Source: Paragorgia papillata (taxonomy: Eukaryota > Cnidaria > Anthozoa > Scleralcyonacea > Coralliidae). Taken from it: 64,000 nt of DNA. Position 1 is the first letter of the stretch; every line of letters starts with the position of its first letter. The DNA is taken from contig JAWNZC010000232.1 of NCBI GenBank assembly GCA_035771165.1, positions 3,661,501 to 3,725,500 of the forward strand, in the 5' to 3' direction. The notes beneath the pieces are model-generated. The model was not told where the DNA came from and ran no database searches. It worked only from the letters and a program-made list of their open reading frames with translations. This document shows, piece after piece, positions 57,861-64,000 of this stretch. The translations under genes were made by a program, and so were the position numbers.

Positions 57861-58364
57861 GCGCATTGCTTAAAGCTTAAGCACTTTTAATATAAATGGT
57901 GGGTAATGAGACCTTCACTGGCGTTGTGTACAACGCGTTCCAAGCAATTTTGAGAAATTCCAAAGAGCTGATTTTTAGTAGAATTTGCCATATTTTGCGG
58001 AATTTACCGAAATCCTTTGCAAAATATTAATATATTTCAAACTAAACGTAATTTGTAAGAATTTTTTGACTAAAAAAGACCGTTTCGTGCAAAATTTGAT
58101 TAAAATTACGTTCGCATACTGCAACATGAAATGCTTCTGTTTAGTTTCTTTGTCATATTTTGTAAACTACTAAACATGTAGAACAATCTATAGCAAGACA
58201 ACTGTTTTTTAACTAATATAGGGAATTATTCACAGAATATCGTAAATTGCTTTCAAAACAAAGAATTAGACAAGATCGGAAAACCATAATTACTATAAAT
58301 TTGTATGACCGTACGAAAATAATTTGACAATACTGAACAAATCCAGTTAACGTTCTACAAAGAT
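57861..58364. other. Intergenic, no supported gene
   Basis: AT-rich and non-coding between the helicase relic and the tandem repeat. Confidence 0.4.
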
Positions 58365-58636
58365 ACGGTTGTCAGAAATTTTGACAACCGTATAGCGTTC
58401 AACAGAATAATCTACGTCAAAAAATGCGAACTGTCAAGATAGAGTTGTCAGAATTTCTGACAACCTTATAGAGATCAGCAGAATAATCTACGTCAAAAAA
58501 TGCGAACTGTCAAGATAGGGTTGTTCAAAAAATGCGACCTGTCAAGATAGGGTTGTCAGAAATTCTGGCAATCCTATAGAGATCAGTAGAATAATCTACG
58601 TCAAAAAATGCGAACTATCAATATAGGGTTGTCAGT
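58365..58636. repeat. ~90-bp tandem repeat, about three units, with hairpins
   Basis: Each unit contains GAATAATCTACGTCAAAAAA, TGCGAACTGTCAAGATAG and a hairpin GGTTGTCAG...CTGACAACC. The second and third units differ by an internal short duplication (GTTGTTCAAAAAATGCGACC near 58520). Non-coding. Confidence 0.85.
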
Positions 58637-59179
58637 AACAAGCTCTCTATGAATATAATCCCCTCAAAAAGTTATTTGAACTAAATGACTTTAAAAGTCT
58701 TTGTATATCGAATAATATGAAGTACTTAAGCTTTGTACTCAAAGCCGCCGGCCAATGTCTAGAGCCGCTATGGGGCTCGAGGCCTTGTACCTTGTTGGAG
58801 AAACAAGTTTTTCGATCGCTAAAGGCGTTGGAAGTGAGGTCGATAACGTTAAACTCGTAAGTATTTAATATAATACAATATATAATTGCCAATTGGTGTC
58901 TAATACATACTACAGTATATATGTTACTGTAGATGAATATATACATCTTAATGTAACTATGATTCAATTCCAACTGCAATCATCCCACTGGCCAACCCCG
59001 AAAATTTAGCTTTCTCAAAAATGTTTGGTCAAATGCCTCACTATGTGGGTGGAAAACATAAATAGGCCATTAGTAGGTACAAGAAGTTGAAAAATCATCG
59101 GCAAAATAGCTTTTCAAATGTCTTTCTTGTCATACTCAAATATTTTCATGCATAAGTCATCAATAAACTATAAAATACT
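58637..59179. other. Intergenic, no supported gene
   Basis: A 110-codon minus frame at 58647-58979 has no recognisable domain. This DNA abuts the truncated end of the inverted Penelope copy. Confidence 0.4.
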
Positions 59180-60043
59180 TGCTTCTGCCGTGATTTTTAA
59201 GCCAAACTGTTCGAAACTTTTGTGAAGATCTTTTCTTGTTTTGTCTGCCAATCGTGCGGTCTTATTTTTTAGTACTGCCAATCCGTCGTCTCTATATAGG
59301 CCAATATTTTGGTTGCCAAACTTTTTCCCTAGGTCGTTTAGAATGAAAAGGCCTACTAGCTCGCGTACTTCAGCGCCGTCATAGCTACCCATGGTAACAT
59401 CAAATAAACTGTTGCTGTCTTTTTTTATCCACGGTTTTTCGTTGTTGAAAAGGAGCGATTTTCTAGCGTGTTTTATTATTGAAATGTCACTTTCGGTAAT
59501 GATAGCCAAATTTCTGGCCCAAGATAATGCTTGGTCCAGAAGGTCTTCTGAAATTGAAGGGTAGAAATTAACAATGTCAAACGAAATGAAGGTATGTCTG
59601 TTTTTCTCTTCAATGTTGCCAAACCATTCGATTACTTCTTGTGTGTTTCTCCATTGATTTACGTTCAAAATGTTCCTTAACTTAGAGTTGATTTTATCAA
59701 TAATTACTTTGCTGAGCTTTCCGAACTCACTTTTAGCAGGATTAATTAATCGGCATGTTGGGTTGTTTTCGAAATTATCCTTATGATCTTTGAGCGAAAT
59801 AAATGTTTCGCGTTTTTTCATGTGTTCAATACGGTCGCCAATTCCCAAGTTATTCGAAATGTGTTTCAGTTCATTGTCTATCTGTTCTATGGTGCCCTCT
59901 GATCCATGTTTATATGTTTTTGTTATATTGTCATGCAAAAGATTGTTGTATGTGTCGAGCGAGGTTTCATAAATGTTTCTAGTTTTGTCGGCGAAAACAA
60001 AAATATTAGGTGACGAATTAATTTTCTTCAAATCGTTTGCCAA
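59180..60043 (-). pseudogene. Penelope-like element, inverted copy, reverse transcriptase part
   Basis: The 291-codon frame begins at Met 60043, but the match starts slightly upstream. It holds the N-terminal finger region (FISLKDHKDNFENNPTCRLI), FDIVNFYPSIS with the first catalytic Asp, GSYDGAEVRELVG, and GLYRDDGLAV with the catalytic YRDD. It stops right after GLKITAEA, so connection and endonuclease are missing. 59180-59623 is an inverted near-identical copy of 60067-60511; one visible residue difference is Arg versus Cys in AEVRELV/AEVCELV. Confidence 0.85.
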
Positions 60044-61620
60044 AGATTCCTGAAATGGATTGCTCGTTTGGCAACATTGAAGAGAAAAACAGACATACCT
60101 TCATTTCGTTTGACATTGTTAATTTCTACCCTTCAATTTCAGAAGACCTTCTGGACCAAGCATTATCTTGGGCCAGAAATTTGGCTATCATTACCGAAAG
60201 TGACATTTCAATAATAAAACACGCTAGAAAATCGCTCCTTTTCAACAACGAAAAACCGTGGATAAAAAAAGACAGCAACAGTTTATTTGATGTTACCATG
60301 GGTAGCTATGACGGCGCTGAAGTATGCGAGCTAGTAGGCCTTTTCATTCTAAACGACCTAGGGAAAAAGTTTGGCAACCAAAATATTGGCCTATATAGAG
60401 ACGACGGATTGGCAGTACTAAAAAATAAGACCGCACGATTGGCAGACAAAACAAGAAAAGATCTTCACAAAAGTTTCGAACAGTTTGGCTTAAAAATCAC
60501 GGCAGAAGCAAATTTAATTTCAGTAAACTTTTTAGACGTTACTTTCGACCTAAGCAATGGAAAATACAAACCTTTTCGAAAGCCCAATGACGATCCATTA
60601 TACATAAACAAGCAATCAAACCACCCACCAAGCATTTTAAGACAGCTACCTACATCAATCAACAAGCGCATTTCCCTCCTCTCGTCTGACGAGCAGACAT
60701 TCCATGAAACCGCACCAATTTACCAAGATGCATTAAGGCGCAGCAATTTCAACCATGAGCTAAACTACACACAAGAAACACCACAGCAAACACGCAGAAA
60801 TAGACACCACAATATCATCTGGTTTAACCCTCCATTTAACAAAAATGTCAAAACAAACATAGGACGCAATTTTCTTAGCCTTATTGACAAGCACTTTCCA
60901 CCAGGACACAAGCTTCAGAAACTTTTTAACAGAAACACAGTCAAGATTAGCTATAGTTGCATGAACAACGTCAGGTCCATTATCACGAAACATAATTCAC
61001 GCACAATCAGGAAAAGCAAGCCACGAAGCATAGTTACAAGCAGTTGCAATTGCAGGATTAAGGACAATTGCCCCCTACGTGGGCAATGCATGACAAACAA
61101 CATAGTATACAAGGCATCTATTTCTATAAGCAACACGAACATCACTAAGCAATACATTGGCATGACAGCAAGTACATTTAAAGAGCGATATCGTAACCAT
61201 ACTAAATCTTTCCAGAATAAAAAGTATTCAAATGAGACGGAACTTTCGAAATACATTTGGAATCTAAAAGAAAAAAAACAAAGTTTCGACATAACCTGGT
61301 CTATACTAAAACACTCAATTTCCTACACGGGAGGATCAAAAAGATGCAATTTATGCTTGGACGAAAAACTTTTCATCATGAAGGCAGACAAACAACTCTT
61401 ACTAAACAAAAGATCAGAAATAGTTTCGACGTGTCGGCACAAAAATAGATTTCGGATCAACAACCTAAACAATCAAAGGAATGCGCGCAACATTTCGACG
61501 CCCACACCCACGCTCCAAATGAATCCGCCGGACGTTTCGACGCCCACACCCACGCCCCAACTAACGCATTTAAGCAGCTCACTAACCGATATTTTTCAGT
61601 CGCCTGATGATCCCGTTTAG
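60037..61620 (+). CDS. Penelope-like element: reverse transcriptase core plus GIY-YIG endonuclease
   Basis: The 527-codon open frame lacks the finger region at its start; the first ~10 residues lie at the rearranged junction. It has FDIVNFYPSIS (25-35), GSYDGAEV (89-96), YRDD (120-123), NFLDVTF (164-170), SNHPPSI, a Cys cluster CNCRIKDNCPLRGQC (337-351), then GIY-YIG with IVYKA (356-360), QYIGMT (372-377), R384 and H388, and CLDEKLFI with the likely catalytic Glu (443). A Thr-Pro-rich tail follows. The last codons form a hammerhead ribozyme. This matches the Penelope-like elements that keep GIY-YIG and hammerhead motifs. The finger region sits only in the inverted copy, so neither copy is complete. 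Confidence 0.9.
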   Translation: MPKIPEMDCSFGNIEEKNRHTFISFDIVNFYPSISEDLLDQALSWARNLAIITESDISIIKHARKSLLFNNEKPWIKKDSNSLFDVTMGSYDGAEVCELVGLFILNDLGKKFGNQNIGLYRDDGLAVLKNKTARLADKTRKDLHKSFEQFGLKITAEANLISVNFLDVTFDLSNGKYKPFRKPNDDPLYINKQSNHPPSILRQLPTSINKRISLLSSDEQTFHETAPIYQDALRRSNFNHELNYTQETPQQTRRNRHHNIIWFNPPFNKNVKTNIGRNFLSLIDKHFPPGHKLQKLFNRNTVKISYSCMNNVRSIITKHNSRTIRKSKPRSIVTSSCNCRIKDNCPLRGQCMTNNIVYKASISISNTNITKQYIGMTASTFKERYRNHTKSFQNKKYSNETELSKYIWNLKEKKQSFDITWSILKHSISYTGGSKRCNLCLDEKLFIMKADKQLLLNKRSEIVSTCRHKNRFRINNLNNQRNARNISTPTPTLQMNPPDVSTPTPTPQLTHLSSSLTDIFQSPDDPV

Positions 61621-61640
61621 GGTGAAACCTCTGGTAGCGA
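61600..61640 (+). ncRNA. Hammerhead ribozyme overlapping the Penelope-like stop codon
   Basis: Plus strand: the core CUGAUGA (61604-61610) and GAA. Stem I pairs UCGC with GCGA. Stem II pairs CCC with GGG around GUUUA, with a U/U mismatch at its base. Stem III pairs ACC with GGU around UCU. The predicted cut follows A61636 (UA site). The stop codon TAG (61618-61620) lies in the stem II loop. Hammerheads at Penelope-like element ends are an established family feature; the overlap with the last codons is seen here directly. The basal mismatch could lower activity. Confidence 0.75.
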
Positions 61641-61734
61641 AGACTTTAAGGTAAAACTATACTTTATACTTTGTATTTTGCTCTATCTATATATGGTATT
61701 GAGCACTCTCTAACATTTCGTGAACCATAACTCA

Positions 61735-61735
<1 letters not shown>
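61641..61735 (+). other. 3' flank of the Penelope-like element
   Basis: AAGACTTTAAGG and AT-rich DNA lead into a (TA)n tract. The element end cannot be fixed. Confidence 0.4.
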
Positions 61736-61783
<48 letters not shown>

Positions 61784-61981
61784 CAATCTACAGACATGGT
61801 GTTTCGCTGTACTACAGCTCATCAGTGTAGCTTGGAACAATCTGAATGAATTCCATCAATTACTTATACACATGTTATCGTCGGTTACAACCACATGTGG
61901 GACAGCATCGGTGAAGTACATTAAGATAGCGTGAAGTGCGCATGGGCCCAGAGTGCTCAAACTTCCACAAGGGTAGTGAGC

Positions 61982-62021
<40 letters not shown>
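61736..62021 (-). mobile_element. ~200-bp ribozyme-bearing unit flanked by (TA)n, copy 2
   Basis: The unit (61781-61982) is bounded by (TA)n at 61738-61780 and 61984-62021, as in the copy at 27321-27661. It is non-coding, with the hammerhead near its minus-strand 3' end. It lies ~150 bp beyond the Penelope-like ORF in the opposite orientation. Confidence 0.75.
61788..61830 (-). ncRNA. Hammerhead ribozyme (type I), copy 2
   Basis: Minus strand: CUACA/UGUAG stem I, CUGAUGA core, GCUGU/ACAGC stem II with AGU loop, GAA, and ACA/UGU stem III with CCA loop. The cut is predicted after the C of GUC, between 61793 and 61792. Every core position is present. Differences from the copy at 27355-27397 lie only in loops II and III. 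Confidence 0.85.
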
Positions 62022-62027
<6 letters not shown>

Positions 62028-62526
62028 CGTCTTATTTAGAACTGTACGATTTTTTATTTTAGATAATTGTCACCATATACATCTTGTATACCAATCTAGG
62101 AATATCAATAGATGTTGAAATCTGATCGTCTTGGTTAGTGTAGTCTTGAGATAGAGTTTTGATGTTGATGGTAGAAAGCAAAAAGTACAAACATACTGTA
62201 TATAAACAAATCATGTTCAACAGAACTAACCATCGACTGTGTAAATATCCTGTAATTTAAGATGCTTTGAATAACACCCAAATAGTGCATCAATATATTC
62301 ATGGGTATGGCCAACTGGTAAAAAGTTTCCCTTTATCTAATAGAATGATAAAATAATTATAAATCACATAAGTTAATCGATAGACATCTCTGAACTATTA
62401 TGTATAACACTGTATAACACTTCATATTACTCAGTCCCGTCAATTACTATTTTGAAATATAATATAATTTAACTGAGGGAGAGATCTGGAAGTCAAATTG
62501 TCAACAAACGAGTACAATAATAGACC
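62022..62526. other. Intergenic, no supported gene
   Basis: AT-rich DNA with a short tandem TGTATAACAC duplicate near 62400-62421. No gene. Confidence 0.4.
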
Positions 62527-62656
62527 CCTTGCATGCATAAATTAAACGACCAATTTGGAGGACAACTTCAAAGTTCCGACTTTCAACAGATGGAATAATT
62601 TATGAAAATTATTTTGTTTTGCCCTCCAAATTGGCCCTTTAATTTATGCATGCAAT
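62527..62656. mobile_element. Foldback MITE, ~130 bp
   Basis: Left TTGCATGCATAAATTAAA with CAATTTGGAGG and right CCTCCAAATTGG with TTTAATTTATGCATGCAA are inverted over about 35 bp. Central ~60 bp unpaired. Confidence 0.85.
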
Positions 62657-63201
62657 AGTCAGGTGGCTTAGCAACAATTTTCAGGATTAACGTTACCGCC
62701 CGGACAAAAGTACCAAATTTGGCATGGAGTTTCTTCTCGACCTATCTATTGATTTTATCCGTGGAACCCACTTGATCGGTTCCGATTTTCCAAGATGCCG
62801 GCCAAAATCCAAGATGGCGGCCAGAAAAAAAGGAAATGTCATATATCTGACTGTAAAAATCAGAAATGAACAAATGAGGTGTCAATTCAGGGGTTTCCGG
62901 GGTCAATAAAACAGATGCTGGTCATGGCATGTTGCTCAGGTCACCAATTTCCAAGATGGCGGCCAAATTTCAAAATGGCCGCCAAAAAAAAGGAAATTTC
63001 GTTTATGTGGCTGTGAAAATCGGAAATGAACAAAGATAATGTCCGAAAAAGGCTTACTTGACCTGATTTTGAATGGTTATTGTGACTTCTATAGCTACAT
63101 ATCAGCCTACATGTTAAGTACATACTGGTAGTATTCAGGAATTATACCTACAATGTTTCAATACAATGTATCTCTACCAGACAGTTCACAGTCGATGTAT
63201 C
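62657..63201. repeat. Direct repeat with AAGATGGCGGCC motifs
   Basis: Two diverged blocks (about 62780-62880 and 62938-63030) share CCAAGATGGCGGCCA, AAAAAAGGAAAT and GAAATGAACAAA. AAGATGGCGGC is the classic vertebrate YY1 site. Relatives of the motif (CAAAATGGCCGCC, AAGATGCCGGCC) are adjacent. Non-coding. Confidence 0.65.
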
Positions 63202-64000
63202 CTATTTGGATGAACATGTGCACCGACAAAGAGATGTGCAAGGCAGATTTGCCTTGCTGCATTTGCAGACTGTACAGGCCTTTTTGCGGCCACATTTCAC
63301 GAATTCTCTGCACGCTTTAGACGCCTCTGGAATGGTAGACCAGACAGGTTCCCATGAGTTCCCAACTTTCACCCACGCATAATCGGTTGGACATGGATTC
63401 GTTTGTTGAGATAACATGCATGTTGTCCAGATGCCAGCCTGGTATACTGCCCTCCTAGTGTGCTGGAGTAGTGCATTCTGAGTAGGTGGTATCTTGTCAA
63501 CAGCTTGGCGTTTCTGGCTGAACAGCTCCATCCGGGCACTGTTAACATTCATGGCGTTACTTGTTTTGTCATAAACTACGACAACTAGTCTCTCCATTCT
63601 TTGAAATGATTCAGAATGTAAGTCAAGATGCTCAAACGGATGTGCGGCAAGATGAACAAAGGCATCAGTAACTTCCTCATAAGCATTCCATGCTTGCCAG
63701 AACGATTTCTTCCCTTTCCCTCTAAACGCTGATGTAGTATCACATCCTGACAAGGAGTGGAAAACGGGCAGGGAACGTTATTTACGTTCACCAAGATGGG
63801 CACAAATGGCGTTGATGCTGTAATGAGTGTAGTTCTTTCCAGTTCCAAATTCTACCCAGAGATCAAGATCAGCATTTATGTGAGAGAGGTCATGAAACAC
63901 ACCGGTAAGAACAACGACGACGTCTGTGTCCACAGTTCGCACCTGGATGGATTTTGCTCCATTCTCCAAAGCATGCTTCACGTGAACCACAATCCTAGTG
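63202..64000 (-). pseudogene. Repetitive uncharacterised protein, C-terminal part, one in-frame stop
   Basis: The frame enters from the window edge (VVHVKHALENGAKSIQVRTV, TDVVVVLTGVFHDL, WVEFGTGKN) and meets a TAA at 63778-63780. It continues in the same frame (SLSGCDTTSAFRGKGKKSFW, VVVYDKTSNAMNVNSARMEL, QAGIWTTCMLSQQTNPCP) to a stop at 63202. The C-terminus is Cys-rich (CTVCKCSKANLPCTSLCRCT), like a CXC zinc motif. Proteins with this FTGCDTTSAF and YDKT pattern are highly repeated in cnidarian, sponge and mollusc genomes and are probably mobile-element derived; their biochemical role is unknown to me. The single stop is recent or an error. Confidence 0.65.

Overview
The window is eukaryotic, AT-rich and intron-bearing, and almost wholly built from mobile and tandem repeats. 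There are no operons, no ribosome binding sites and no dense coding. The element mix suggests a marine invertebrate: BEL/Pao, several non-LTR LINE lineages, a Penelope-like element with a GIY-YIG domain, Tc1/mariner relics with a GDPSQN motif, a transposase-like protein with a DNCGGQNKN motif, a RecQ-like helicase scrap and a BEN-domain gene. A cnidarian is my first guess and a sponge the second. That is inference from family memory, not a database result.

Layout. 1-14.4 kb: intergenic DNA with many foldback and inverted-repeat elements (MITE-like), including a four-copy family with G-run/C-run ends, a 1-kb element with >100-bp inverted ends, and a probable hAT insertion at 10950-13043 that carries a foldback element carrying a further element. 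14.46-21.87 kb: a tandem array of a ~1.39-kb satellite with a two-unit higher-order pattern. A solitary copy lies at 35.6-37.0 kb, beside a 22-bp-period array of a 12-bp palindrome. 22.4-24.5 kb: more inverted-repeat elements. 25.67-28.74 kb, minus strand: the only likely host gene, a four-exon (or longer) coiled-coil/BEN-domain gene whose second exon carries two compensating homopolymer indels. 28.87-31.4 kb: a 2.5-kb non-autonomous element with ~250-bp inverted ends. 32.3-34.1 kb, minus: an almost intact transposase-like ORF broken by one stop. 39-45 kb: Penelope/GIY-YIG, LINE and Tc1-like relics. 46.2-53.0 kb: a 5'-truncated BEL/Pao element with an intact 3' LTR, interrupted in gag by a 1.9-kb 5'-truncated LINE. 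57.5-57.9 kb: a RecQ-like helicase fragment. 59.2-61.6 kb: a Penelope-like element in two head-to-head partial copies. 63.2-64 kb, minus: the 3' part of a repetitive protein gene that runs off the window.

The most notable signals are three hammerhead ribozymes that I folded by hand. Two lie on the minus strand in ~200-bp units flanked by (TA)n (27355-27397 and 61788-61830). One lies on the plus strand over the stop codon of the Penelope-like ORF (61600-61640). Next are the satellite higher-order structure with internal 12-bp inverted iterons, and the exact 22-bp-period palindrome array.

How the parts relate: most features are layers of insertion into insertion. The apparent functional units are self-replicating elements, now mostly broken, plus one host-like chromatin gene whose large third intron holds one of the ribozyme units.
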